Origin: Plumapathes pennacea
Lineage: Eukaryota > Cnidaria > Anthozoa > Antipatharia > Myriopathidae
Direction of reading: 5' to 3'
Assembly (NCBI GenBank): GCA_964036295.1
Contig: OZ038464.1
Span: 25,710,508-25,774,507 of the forward strand
DNA: 64,000 bases
Part shown: positions 42,101-52,500 of the stretch, in pieces
Layout: each line of letters begins with the position of its first letter
Position numbering within the stretch: position 1 is the stretch's first letter
Program-made: the position numbers and the translations under genes
The notes under the pieces: model-generated
Databases searched by the model: none
Told to the model about the DNA's origin: nothing
The model's input: the letters and a program-made list of their open reading frames with translations, nothing else

Positions 42101-45100
42101 GCTTTGTTGTCAACTCGACAATGTAGACAGACCAACAGGGGAAACAGCGTGAAAATCTTGTTAAATGAAGACTAAAATATTTAAGTGTGGTTACATTAAT
42201 ACTGTACTCAAACTCTTAGCCCCAGGTCGACGGTTGAATCAAACTGGCCTTTCAGTTTGTTATTTGAAAGAGTCTAGGTAGATTTATGGGAAGGGTTTTT
42301 TTTCTGTCAGTTTTCGTTATCTGCGTTATGAACCTGGCAGTGAAACGGTTTTAACTAAATGCCTGTGTTTGTTTTTTTCGTCAACTTCAGGACGTTAGCG
42401 GTTGGTGCTGAAGACTACATTGTTGACGTCACCATTAAGAACGCGGGTGATTCTGCGTACAACCCCAAGCTGTTTGTGACTATCCCGGATGAAGTCTCGA
42501 GGAAAGCGGTGATGAATGCCACTGATCCTACAAAGGTAAAGACAGTGACGTCACTCATGACACACGGAGAAACTGGATCAACAATGTCATTATAACTGAC
42601 ATTCAGTCATGCCAGTGTTAAATAGAGCATGCATCGGCATAGCACGTTGATTTGCAAGTGCTTATTTCTTTCAGTCATAAGACTACAAGGTAATTTCGCA
42701 AATAAAGGAAAAAGACACATGTTTGGTATGAGGTTTATTTCATCTAATACTGAGCTATAACGGACACGTGCATTCTATGTACCTTATTTAAAGAAGACAT
42801 TTTCGTTCTTGTGAGTACTTGTTTAGAGGTCTGCATGGCTGAACTCAAGCCACAAGCCAACAAGAGGAATAGTTCTCTTTACGACTCGAGCGATCAGATT
42901 TGACTCCAGTAAAAATTGCTGTTGTAGAGACGAGGTAGAGAGTCATAAGTAAGGTCTTTCAAATGAGTGGCTGTTTCGTGGAACTGACACTTAGTCTTTT
43001 GTCGTATATTTCTCTTTGAAGAAAGAAGTCACGATCGATCATCTCACTGGAGAAACGGTAGTCGGCGCCAACAACGACACTTTACTGGATATAGATATCG
43101 GAAAGGACTGGCCTCTCAAAGACACGGTACACCATCCAGTCACGTAAACTGACTTCATCACACCAACTATGTCTTTGTACTCGTATATAAACACGCAGGA
43201 TGTTGTGAGAGCACGAGAAAAGTTCAAAATCACGAGCCGCTTCGGTGTTTATATAAGAATACAAAGACATAGAAAAGCGTGCTATATTGATTTTATAAAA
43301 AAATAAATAAAACGTCACAAGACCAGGTCTTTGTACTTACTTATAAAATGTTTTTTAGCCAATCAGAACACGCGTAGTATCATAGATATTTGATGATTAA
43401 CGATGATTATGTAGATCACAGTGTTGCAAATTGCATACACAGCAGTACAGGGTAGGGTATTATCGTGTCGAGTGGCGTCTATCGTGTTCAGCAGTAGCGT
43501 GTCGTGTTCTGCAGTATATTGTGTCGTGCAGTTTTGTGTGATGTTGTGGAGTATCGTTCCGTGTTGTCTTGTCTTAATGTAGAGTCCATTGGTTTGGTGT
43601 CTGAATTTTGTTTATTGTTAACCCTTTCACTCTAAGAAGTGATCAACTTCATTTTTCTCTTTTCAGTCTCCCACCAGAGATATATCATAAAGTATAGAGA
43701 ATTTGGCATTTGATACCTTGCTCAAATGACAGCTGATTAGAACATAAATTCTCTTTTTGTCACTCATACATTTTCTTATTTTGTGGTTGGGAGAATTTGT
43801 ATTTTGAGCTTGGGAGTTAAATGTATAAATGCTGTGTAGTGTGCACTGCTATTAGTGAAGTGCTTTGTGATTCAATATAGTGGATTGTTCGTGTTCTTTA
43901 TAAATGTGTATCACTATTTGTTTTAACTTTGCAGATGAGGATCAGAATCAGATTAGACACCAGAAGGTTTTCGAGATCAGAAGATTTCCTTTCTATACAA
44001 ATGTCCGTTAACAGGTACGACTTTGCTTTGCGTTGTGTGGGAACAGACCTAAGGTATTTTGTTTGGGTTTGTTTCTGGTCAACTTGTATATGTTACCAGT
44101 TTGCTCAATTGACAAACAAAACTACAAGCCGCAAAGCATTCTCTGATCAAGAAAGTATCTACCTTTCCCCGAGGAAAATTTGACATCGGGCTAGCAAGAA
44201 ATGCTTTGTTGTGTGCCCGACGGACTAGGAGAATTTCTCTTTTCCAGACAAGTTAAGATACGCGTGAAAAGAACGGCAGTTGAGAGTGAGAAGAGTGTTA
44301 TGTTCAGGATTTGAGTTCCCTGGTTCCGGGCTTAACCCGGCACAGTTGGTTTTCAAGCCCTGATGCGCTTGGGTTTGTTTTTCATCAGGGGACTTGCCAT
44401 TTGATAAAACTTTAAACGTACAAAATTGAACGGAAATGAAGCCAGTCGTCTCGAAATTTGCTGTCAATAAATTTCACAGTTTCCTTTCAATTCATGTTTC
44501 TTTTCCTGTCTCCCTATCTTCTGTTCAGTCAACTCCCTTTTCCCTCTCACAAAGCAATAATTTCAACAATTCCAATTTTGCAGCTCCAACGCTGAAGATC
44601 CGGCCACAATGGCGGACAACACGTTAAACTTGAACATCACCATCACGTCGAAGGCGGACATCGAAGTGAACGGGTAGGTACTGGCTGTACAGCAGGAGGC
44701 CTGGGGGTGAATTTAGGCAGGTTTATCACGTGACTTTTTCACTCGTGAGAATGATAACTTTATTTGAAACACGTTACATTGGTGAGCAGGGTAGCTCGTT
44801 AGTAATGTGCGTGCGAATATGTTTGTCGTAATAAAAGGCAATTCATTTCTGTTTTCGGATTTGTCAGCTCCGCAATTGAGTCCGAGCAAGTGTCGTACGG
44901 TGGTGAAGTTGTCGGCGAGAGTGCGATGGTGAGCGAAGAAGACATCGGCAACGAAGTCAGACACAAGTATTACGTAAGTGGCACTGTCTTCCGAAGAAAG
45001 CTTACGGTCTGGTACTTCAAATTTGTATGATTTTCTGACTTTGTGTTTCTTTCTTTTTTTCTTTTGTAGGTTAGAAATCGTGGACCGGACTTGGTCCCCA

Positions 45101-47416
45101 ATGCTGAAATTGTCATCGATTGGCCGTTTGAGGCGGAGAGCGGAAAGCACTTATTGTATTTGATGGACGTAGAAATACAGCCCGTGGTACGTTCCCCTAT
45201 TTCCCGCTTGATCCATTTGGAGGTGAAATACTCTGGGTTGTTTGTTAGTCTGGTATCCGTTTTAAGCGTTCGATCACACGTCTTGTTTTAGGCCGGCAAT
45301 AATCCAGAGCGTCGTTGTTTTTTCAAACCTGGCCAGAAAAACATGCTGAATCTGAAGGTATGTTGATATTATGTGCTCTCCTCGTGTTTCTCTGACATCT
45401 ACGGCACCGTTCACACTAATACGTCAATTTCATTTGAAAACGCAGCGTTTAAAAAGAAACATCCATTATCGACGTCACCCATCATCCATACTGATTTGTT
45501 TTTATCTGAAAACGCGCGTCCTTTTTTAATACCTCTACGTTGAAAACCGTTTTCAAAAACCATTCTTCTCCTCACCCCTCCCCCCACCTACACCTATACA
45601 CACGCGCGTACACATACACCCACGCGCGTGCAACACACTCACCAAGCGCGCCGTCCACTTTAGTGTGGACGGAAGGCGACAATTGCAAACTTATTAGCGT
45701 GCACGAGACCGATTTCTCATTTGCTCTGTTTTTTTTTTCTGAGTGTAACTGCGATGATTCTCCACACAGGTCAAACCCAGGAGTTATGAAGTCACAAGCG
45801 AGAAGGACACGAGCAATACAACTGCAAGACATGTTGCCCAGAGAAGAAGGCGTAGAGCGGCAGAAGACGAGGATGAGAAGAAAGTGCGAAGGGACACAGA
45901 GGAGAATTCAAGCAAGAAGAACACGAAGACCGAACTGGTGAGATCAGAGAACAAAGAGGAAACGACGCTTACAAAACATGTTTTCTCTCCTCCCCCTCCC
46001 CCTCCCCCCCTCCTAAGTTTAGTGATACGCACCCCCCACCCCCCTGGGCTCCCTGTTTACTCACCCGCGCACTTCACGTACGGGAATACCTTCTTGTGTT
46101 ATTTCTCGTCTTCCTTTGTGTCTATTATCGTGTAATTGTTGTTTTGTTTACCTAATCTTGTTTATTTTTGTTTGTCCGAAGGACTGCGCACGTGGCACTG
46201 CGCGGTGCACGAAAATCCGTTGCACCAGCGGACGTCTGCAAGTCGATGATGAAGTGACGTTCACTGTGCGTTCTCGCCTGTGGAACGGCACGCTGTTAGA
46301 GGTGCGTCCAACTGCCGTTTACAAAAAACGGCCGGTTTTAAAGTGAACTGTGAACAGTTTTTTTTTTTTTTTTTTTTTCCCCTTGTTTATGTTGTATTTT
46401 AAATTGTTTTTCTGTCCATTTATGTACCCCTTCTGGTGGGAACTTTAGGATTATAAGGGTCAGCAGGTGGAGGTAGTTTCAAGGGCCTCGGTGAAGCCTG
46501 CGGTTGTTTTTGTTGATGAAGTGGATCGAGGGAACAACAAAGCAGAGGTATGTTTCTGTCTTACTCACCCTCTCTTTTCGTTCGTCATTGTTAGAAAAAT
46601 GTAAATATTGCTTTGCCAGTGTCTGGAAGATTAGAGGCGTTTTCGGGGGCTGTCTAAAGTAAGGTGTAGTTGTTTTGGTTTTTGCGTTTGCTACGCTTCC
46701 TTATTGGTCGAAACAAGTTTAGCAGCATTCTTAGCCAGCAAGAGCAAAAATAAAACCTGATTACGATATTCTCACGCAAGAAAGCAAGTGGCGATGGCGT
46801 GTTCTCGCACTGCTGATTGGTTTTTTCTTCAAAGTAAAACCAAACGCAGATTTACTTTGGCTTTAGATTGGTTGAAAGTGTTTCTTACAGCCTCTGTGGC
46901 GGTGAAATTTAGATTTCTTTCTCTCGCGCGCCCGCTTGCTGGCTGGCTCTTGCTCTTACCCCGGCCCCTATCTCTCTGCCTTTCTCTCTTTCATAGTTAA
47001 CGTTTGCCACAGCTGGCTGTCTCTGTCTCCCTGTTTCCGCCTCTATATATTTCTGTTCCTCTCTTCTTTGTTGACAATCCTTCTTATTTGATTTCTTTTT
47101 TCTCACTGCACTTTTCCATTTTCTGGTTTTCTTTTTCCTTGGTGCCATGCAAGAATCAAGTAGAGTAACAATACAAATCATCACGGTTTGTTGTTTTTGA
47201 TGCCAGGTTCGGACTCAGTTCAATCCAGACTTCCCTCCTCTTAAGAAGAAAGGGCTTCCAAATTGGGTAATTCCTGTAGCGGTGGTGGGAGCCGTAGTTC
47301 TCCTAGCGATCATAGTATTTTGCTTGTTCAAGGTGAGTGATGCATGGTGGGTGTTACAATAGTGGTGATAGTCTAGTTGGTGGTAGTCATTGTGGTGTTG
47401 CTGATGGAACTGCTGC

Positions 47417-47451
<35 letters not shown>

Positions 47452-47607
47452 TAGCATCATAGTAACAACAAATGCTTCGAATTTACTAATTTGTATTTTT
47501 CTCCCTAGCTCGGCTTCTTTAAACGACAAAAATTTGAGGGAAACGTAATGGAAAGCGAGAAAGGCACGAAAGAGGAGAAGCAGAAAATCTTCGGTGAAGT
47601 CTATTAG
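27174..47607 (+). CDS. Integrin alpha chain (no I domain)
   Basis: Type I receptor chain that pairs with integrin beta. Thirty exons close in frame to 1087 aa: 27174-27337, 27416-27546, 34895-34995, 35209-35347, 36160-36242, 36521-36578, 36768-36893, 37675-37715, 38080-38201, 38910-39100, 39339-39430, 39505-39595, 39826-39871, 40088-40204, 40770-40831, 41025-41176, 41427-41588, 41945-42009, 42391-42535, 43022-43126, 43935-44014, 44584-44673, 44868-44973, 45070-45186, 45292-45357, 45770-45937, 46182-46301, 46449-46547, 47207-47332, 47509-47607. Signal peptide 1-15. The propeller has three Ca-binding loops (DFNKDG, DINLDG, DMDQNG). RTKPVI marks entry to the thigh domain. Calf domains carry GGEVVGESAM. 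A polybasic RRRRR site at 909-913 suggests heavy/light-chain cleavage. Transmembrane helix ~1033-1055, then GFFKR and a short tail. ACAHRY in the propeller resembles the laminin-type (PS1) class; subclass not firm. Intron 4 uses a GC donor. Confidence 0.95.
29261..29650 (-). repeat. Six-unit 65-bp tandem array at the 3' end of the DIRS-like element
   Basis: Units start at 29261, 29326, 29391, 29456, 29521 and 29586, each beginning agcatagaaattacatgttc and ending ctgtaatctact. Units 1-5 are nearly identical. Unit 6 is the most different (catcgcaagatggg instead of cttcgtaagctgga) and coincides with the last ~17 codons and stop of the recombinase ORF on the minus strand. The array therefore appears to have grown from the ORF end outward. 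Confidence 0.9.
29596..30575 (-). pseudogene. Tyrosine recombinase of the DIRS-like element (broken)
   Basis: Two frames, 30575-30024 and 29979-29596 in minus-strand order, make up one recombinase of about 325 residues. The first holds the core-binding domain and the arginine box (GLFRVNELLDL). The second holds the HxxR box (STHSLRSGGATF) and the GRWKSDAAKN segment. At the site expected for the nucleophilic tyrosine the sequence reads MHIKES, with histidine codon CAC. The frames are separated by a shift at a tatata stretch near 30040, and homology continues across the gap. It would integrate the element's circular DNA in an intact copy; this copy should be inactive. Confidence 0.85.
30800..31062 (-). 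repeat. Degenerate ~22-bp minisatellite (gccaaccggctc) inside the DIRS-like element
   Basis: About eleven copies of a unit approximating aacttgccaaccggctcgaa lie between the RNase H region and the recombinase. The gccaaccggctc core is conserved while the spacer varies (aaatcaaact, ggatagctta, gaattaa). All copies are in the same orientation. The last clear units end near 31062. Confidence 0.8.
31120..33012 (-). pseudogene. Reverse transcriptase-RNase H of the DIRS-like element (broken)
   Basis: The RT frame 33012-31846 has the standard palm motifs: LDLRYVNQH, FTTFDLKSGYHH, LPFGLSSAP and the catalytic YIDD box. RNase H starts at FPATSIYSDAS and, after a stop at 31843-31845, continues as ELLAIQF and KWFTDSQG (31842-31561). 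After another stop the downstream domain goes on with SLDCFA, NPGTSGVDAF, and WPSAPFWP to about 31120. The region just upstream (NVKGRLKANVQFW) is in another frame and joins RT across a run of eight or nine cytosines near 32990. It copied the element RNA when intact. Confidence 0.88.
33163..33330 (-). pseudogene. Gag-like CCHC zinc-knuckle fragment of the DIRS-like element
   Basis: One minus-strand frame contains CFRCGKRGHWSSSC, a CX2CX4HX4C knuckle, preceded by HQMPSQSDI. It stops at about 33163. An overlapping frame then continues toward RT. The N-terminal part of Gag is missing, replaced upstream by a taaa-type microsatellite. Confidence 0.7.
33390..33492. repeat. (TAAA)n microsatellite
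   Basis: About 100 bp of taaa units with a few taag interruptions, lying next to the truncated 5' side of the DIRS-like element. Confidence 0.85.
34125..34334. mobile_element. MITE with 23-bp perfect terminal inverted repeats
   Basis: ttattatatacatactgaga at 34125 and its reverse complement ending at 34334 are exact over about 23 bp. The interior has aatgagaggccgcgaacgac and a repeated cgaacgacg word. Length 210 bp, no ORF. Integrin alpha intron 2. Confidence 0.85.
34345..34483. mobile_element. Foldback element adjacent to the preceding MITE
   Basis: tcatggaaagtgctttgtac, tttttattcactcg and gtatcataaaac are mirrored by gttttatgatac, cgtgaataaaaa and gcgcactttccatga. The centre is tcactcgctcgcaaagcctc. 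Arms are about 55 bp. It starts 11 bp after the MITE end. Confidence 0.75.
35702..35908. mobile_element. MITE of the TTAACCCTTTCACTCCC family, copy 2
   Basis: The left end ttaaccctttcactcccaag is mirrored by cttgggagtgaaagattaa. The interior shares caactttcatctgagcaaga and atatctctggtgagag with the copy at 43618-43820. A further partial copy, without clear ends, follows at about 35940-36040. Confidence 0.75.
36684..36757 (+). repeat. Short taccgact(ac) repeat before a splice acceptor
   Basis: About eight imperfect units of the type taccgactac or taccgaccg run to 11 bp before integrin exon 36768-36893. Confidence 0.6.
38230..38767 (+). repeat. Higher-order GTT/GTC trinucleotide array
   Basis: A gtt/gtc/gat codon-like sequence is punctuated by atcagccgtag at about 38354, 38427, 38505, 38580, 38686 and 38755. 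This gives a super-unit of roughly 69-78 bp (once 106). It fills much of integrin intron 38202-38909. Long Val- or Thr-rich open frames on both strands are artefacts of it. Confidence 0.85.
39631..39741. mobile_element. Small inverted-repeat element
   Basis: agtggaaccccg at the left is mirrored by cggggttccact at the right. An inner copy, aaccccgttaatacggcc, is the exact reverse complement of ggccgtattaacggggtt. Integrin alpha intron. Confidence 0.65.
40897..40966 (+). pseudogene. Partial duplicate of the acceptor and 5' half of an integrin alpha exon
   Basis: gtttggcag followed by ctgttgtcatg…atggaatcagac…cgt-gagaattgg occurs at 40911-40966 and again, 106 bp later, at the start of real exon 41025-41176. 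The upstream copy has an intact acceptor (AG at 40917-40918) but breaks off into a gttgtt microsatellite with no in-phase donor. It would encode AVVMKMESDIKRRELE against AVVMTMESDVNRGELG in the functional exon. Confidence 0.8.
41690..41944 (+). repeat. ~32-bp minisatellite ending at a splice acceptor
   Basis: Units of the form ttattttgttgtcaccttgtaatgttgtcg-tc are repeated about seven times. The last one runs directly into the acceptor of integrin exon 41945-42009, so it supplies the polypyrimidine tract. Confidence 0.7.
43618..43820. mobile_element. MITE of the TTAACCCTTTCACTCCC family, copy 3
   Basis: The left end ttaaccctttcactctaaga and right end tttgagcttgggagttaa are imperfect terminal repeats. 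The interior shares gataccttgctca and actcatacattttctta with copy 1 and ccaccagagatatatca with copy 2. Integrin alpha intron 43127-43934. Confidence 0.75.
45406..45672. mobile_element. Possible hAT-like MITE
   Basis: ccgttcacactaatacg at the left and ttagtgtggacgg at the right form ~12-bp imperfect terminal repeats. The interior has aaaacgcagcg and aaaacgcgcgt words and an acacgcgcg simple repeat. It lies in the integrin intron just before exon 45770-45937. Confidence 0.45.
46665..46793 (+). repeat. Dispersed repeat, copy 2 (first copy at 22003-22133)
   Basis: Aligns along ~128 bp with the segment in the NWD-like gene, ending in gaaagcaagtggcg in both. It carries attggtcgaaacaagttt against attggtcaaaacaagttc. 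Confidence 0.65.
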
Positions 47608-47884
47608 GTTAGGTGAATTGTCAAATCCTATTTTCTTTTGGAGTTTAATACAAAAGAAGTATCTTGTAATTCGAACAATGACCTCAGTTCCTTGAAAAAG
47701 CTGCCTTCAGCTTTTATGCCATTTTTCGCATTGTAGGCATTTCGAATAGTCACTTGACTTCGTATTGGTTGAGTTTTATTCATACGAAAGCAAAACCGAT
47801 CGATAGGTAAAAGTCAAATACATGTTAGGCTAGAAAGTTCTGTAAGGACTCTTTAGTTGCGAAAGAGCACGAGACGAAAATACT

Positions 47885-48110
47885 GACACCACGGAAATAC
47901 GTTTTTCGGCCGTGCGGTCGCCTTATTTTTGAGTCAGCGATCGTTGCACAAAGCTGTATATTTTGTAGTTTAGTGTAACGCTCGTAAAACCTCAGACTTA
48001 GCCAAGAAATTCAATACTAGGACTCGATACTTAGCTTAATTTTCTATAACGTAAGTTTTTCACGTGAAATTTTACCTCGACTTACCAACGGAGAGAACGT
48101 ATTGCCGTGG
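47885..48110 (+). repeat. Dispersed repeat downstream of integrin alpha (copy of 24329-24600)
   Basis: Shares ordered words with the copy after the NWD-like gene, including ttgagtcagcgatcgttg and gtgaaattttacctcga. Same orientation. Confidence 0.65.
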
Positions 48111-48968
48111 TGTCAAAAACGCCATGTCTCCAGTTTTCTTGACTCGGATTAGATACATCATTTGGGCTGTAGATGTCGTCAATTGGCTCTTTCTTCTTGG
48201 ACCTCTCACTGCATACTATACCATTGGTCAAATCACGTCACGTGAACCGCACGTCATACCAATTAAACATGAGGCCGAGACATGGAAGTGAGATTTGAGA
48301 GGGTTTGCTTCTAACGCGGGCTAACTCAATCAACCCCACTTAAAGAAGGAGCTCTGGTAACCAATGTTACCAAGGCTCGAAGCAAATGCTCTTTTACAGT
48401 ATTCAAGCGCACGGTGTGGGTGACAAAGAAAATGTTTTGTTGTGTGAGATGTTAAGTAACGTATTCCTTGTCCCTTCTAAGAGCTTATTGCTTATTAATT
48501 GCCAGGATTTGCGAGGTTAAAATGGTTTCAAAAGACGGCTTGGAGTGGTAACTTCACTGAAGAGGCGATATTGATTTTATCGCCGTTGTTTTTTAACGAG
48601 AATTTGTACATAACGTTTGTGGGAAATGCTTTCAGTGTAATTACTATGCGGTCACGTGGGTTCACGGTGCTTTCACATGGCGCAGAAAAGCAACAAATTG
48701 TGTGCGACGAGCACAAAGTCCGGTTTGCGTGACTGGCCTGCGTTACTGGTTGTGTGGCTGAATGTTGGTTTGTATTAGGCGAAATGCTTCCTAGAATGCC
48801 CTCCCAATTTTTAATAAATGGCTAAATCTCACACGTAAATCTTAAGTAAAGTTTTCGGCAGACCTGTAGCGCCTGACACTAGACCCAGTTTTGTTTTTTA
48901 TTTTCTTTTTCTAATATCTTTTTTTCTAATTTTAATGCAACCCGGGTTTTTGCACTGTATGATGAGTT

Positions 48969-49191
48969 TAAGCTGGTGTTACACTGGTCGATTTGCAACG
49001 ACGATTTGCAACGCCGATTCGCTTCAAATTCACGCAGCGGTGTTGCAAGTTTTTGAATCGCTTTCAAAAACTTGCAACGCGTTGCAGCACTGCAAACATC
49101 GCGAAAAATCGTTCGTAATGGGGTGTTACACCTGAACGATTTTTAGTGCAACATCGTATCGTTGCAAATCGACCAGTGTAACACCACCTTA
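48969..49191. mobile_element. MITE with ~36-bp terminal inverted repeats
   Basis: taagctggtgttacactggt followed by cgatttgcaacga is mirrored by tcgttgcaaatcg and accagtgtaacaccaccTTA. Two mismatches over 36 bp. The interior holds repeated gcaacg / cgttgc words. Length 223 bp, no ORF. Confidence 0.8.
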
Positions 49192-49555
49192 AAGGTTGCA
49201 ACCAGCGTTTTTTATTCTAGTTCTAGTTTTTTCTGATAATTGCAAGTACGAGGTACATAATTTACGAGAATAAAATATCTCAGTTTTTTACCTTGCCTCC
49301 ATTACATTTGACTTCCGCATTTCACACAAATACGCCAAGAAACAAATCACTGTAGTTTTCTTGTTATGCTCAATCAAATGACTTCGTTAAGTCATACTAT
49401 TTTTCGGAAATGTTTATAGGAGATGCTCGGAAAGACAGCGTAAACTTCATGCGACTTGTGACTAAAGCGAGTTTCCATTTAAACTTCAGGGACAGGCATT
49501 TAGTATAGAGATCTTTCGAATGAGTGAAAGTCGTTTTGGGCCCTACAGTAGGCTT

Positions 49556-52500
49556 TTAACAACAAGGAACATCGACAACTTCGAAACGTGAGATGCAATC
49601 CATCAGCCAGGTCACAGGAGCAAAACAAACATATGAGTATTTGCACATGCGCGACCTCCGCTCCGACAGAGGATCGAAGATGACGTAGTGGGTACGACGG
49701 TACTGCTCCGAGTCTGGCTGAGCGTGATAAACCACCGTGGTGAGAACTGTCGTCACGCCTGCATCACGTGATGGCAAACAAAGGCTCTCGTCCAAATATG
49801 CTCTGGGTTCGCGCGCGAGTATTTTCCCGCCTCCGGATTTCACCATCTGTACCAGTTCGTCCTTGGAAAGGTGAGGAGGCTCGAATTCGCCACAAAAGAA
49901 GAAACTGCAGCCATCAAAGAGGCCTGGAAGCTACAACAAGCAAGAAGATTCGATTCAGAGAATGTATAGGTACCTTCTAGTTGCTCTACGCGTAAAACTA
50001 CGCTCTACGTGAAAGCTAAATATGCAAATAAATGGGAGCACGTGTTTTATGACCATACCTGCTTTAAGGCGTTCTGCCTGGCTCTCCTCGGTGCCTCCAC
50101 TTTGGCCTCATTCGTTCCAGCGACCTCAAACGGAGTCTCTTCGACCCACTGTTTGCTTCTCAAGCATTTTGATATCCCTGTCACAGAAGAATGACGACAA
50201 ATATGCAAGAAGGCAGTTACCGTATAGGTGGCGGATAACTCACGTCAACCAGGTAATAATACTGTATCATATTCCTTATAGAACCCGTAAAACAAGTAAA
50301 AGGAAAAGACGGATGATCAGATGAAAGAAAAGAGAGATAGAGAGCAAAATGTAGGATAACGTGAAATGATGTGTGAAAGATTTGTTAGAACCCCTCACTG
50401 ACCGCTTTTTGTATGCTCTCTTTGCTAGTGAAGGGCTGTCCACATCTCATCGATAAACTTTGTGAAGTATGGTGCCGTAAGTAAGACTGCCACAAAACTT
50501 GTGAAGTATGGTGCCGTGAGTAAGACTGCCACAAAACAGGTCATTATTCGATCATGTCCCCTTGTACGCATGGGGCGCACTGTGGGTAATAAAACAAAAA
50601 CGACCGATGCAAAAAAAAGCCGCGTCAACTTTTACTTACATTCGAAGCGCACAATCCACTTTCCCGTGAGAACACAGCGCAAGTACTTAATGGTTCTCTT
50701 ACAGGCGCCATTTCTATCTGTGGCAGTCACAGCATGCGTCACTATAAAGGTGAAGAAGTTTATCCGTATTAGACAAGAAGATTACAAAATTCCTACAAAA
50801 ATGTAGTTAGGGAAAAAAAACAGTTTAGGAGACCAGGTGGATGCCCTTTACACATCTGCTATTCTTTTTCGCTCGATTCCTGTCCTAAGCCCAGGCCAAA
50901 CGAGATACAAGCTGATGCAAATTTTCAAACTTGCGCGGATTTGCGTTTCGTTTGTAAGTACAAGTTGATGACGCAAAGTTTTTCAGCCCGTTTGGCCACC
51001 AAACGCAAGTCAATGCAAGTCGACGCAAGTTTTTCTGATGTTCAGGAAACGTTACAACCACTAATAGAATACTTTACACTTTCCCGAGAATTTTTTATTT
51101 TTCATCTCCGCGCGCAAGAGCCCTTCTATGAAGTTTTCATCGACTTGCCTCTCGTTTAGCCAGGGCTCATTTACAGTATTTTCATACCATCTTTATGTTC
51201 ACGTTACTATTCTTTTTTTCTCGGAGGTCATCATCATAATATATTTACAGCACTTTAAAACTCTCTCCCAACAGACTCCTCCCTAACGGAGCTCATGAGA
51301 GACTGGGAAGAGATGAGAAAAGGGCGGGCGAGACTGGGGAGAGAGGAGACTACAGACCTTTGAACAACATACAGTAAAACGGAACGGTTGCAAACCGTAA
51401 ATCTCACCTGACTCAGAATATTCGCTTACGATGCAACTTCCTCCAAGTCTATCAACGCACTTCTGCAGCTGTTCCTGAGGTTAAATTAGGAAAAAAAATT
51501 GCGCACTACACCAAGGAAGACGTAAGCATGAAACTATGGCAGGCTCCGGTCGCACTCGTAACTTTAACGACATTATATCGACATTTGTATCATTTGAATT
51601 GTAAACAGTGCTTGTCACCAGAAATATATTTCAGCAATTGTAGAAGCCGTCGTAGTGCTCTCGATGCTGAGTTATTATCGACTAAACTTCCTAGTGCGAC
51701 CATGCAAGCATGAGCTGGGTCAACTAAACCAGTGCCAATAGTGTGTGCGACTTAGGGTTCCTACCTTCTGTACTACACTGAGACCAGTAGCAAGGAAAAC
51801 TTTGTATTTGGTGGTCGTATCGTTCTGCAAAAATGTAATAAAAACACCAACTCAGGACAAAACGAAAAGAAATCTTACCTTCTATCACAGGGAATCATTT
51901 GGCATGCATGCAAATTTGTGCACTTTGAAGTTAGAAACTAAATAATCTAGTTGCACGGTATCTTTTTGTTTGGAAAGTTCAGACACAAGTACATGCAACC
52001 AAACTTTGGCACAAAAATATTGAAATCTTGTAAGTAAAGCATAAAATTTACGTTTAATGCTTACTGACGTACAGTGTCACATGGGGATGTGGCCTCATCA
52101 TTCTTATTTGTGAACTCACCCTTTCCGAAGAAAAACACACAATGGCAACTTAGAGTACCGTCACTATGCCATACACACTAATGCTACAGTAGATAATATA
52201 CTGTACTATACACAGGCCCTTTCCACAACAACAGACTGCATACATACCCCTGACAATGGCTGCACTGTAATGGGTGAACCTTTCTGTTTGTAGCTTTCAG
52301 GGCTTTGACTAAATGCATCCAGCATTGCCTCACCCACTGCATAATCCTTTGGCAAAAGTCCTTGCTTGTTTCTGTAAAAGAAGGAAAACATTCTCTCTCA
52401 ATGATTCTCCTAACCATTCCAAAAAGATGTGTCCATGTACTGCACACTATGAGTGATGTTCAGGGTTCGAACTTTCAAAATTACTTAAACAAACATGTTG

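Larger units (their letters stand above)
47608..49555. other. Intergenic region between the convergent integrin alpha and BARD1 3' ends
   Basis: No supported gene. Contains a dispersed repeat (47885-48110) and a TIR element (48969-49191). AATAAA-type signals for BARD1 (minus strand) are possible at about 49211-49216 and 48896-48901. No clear AATAAA just after the integrin stop. Confidence 0.6.

Noticed and set aside
45540..46032. 133-codon plus and 82-codon minus frames
   Set aside because: They overlap integrin exon 45770-45937 in wrong frames, and a C-rich simple tract.
48499..48732. 77-codon plus-strand frame between integrin alpha and BARD1
   Set aside because: No recognisable domain, no splice context and no family similarity.
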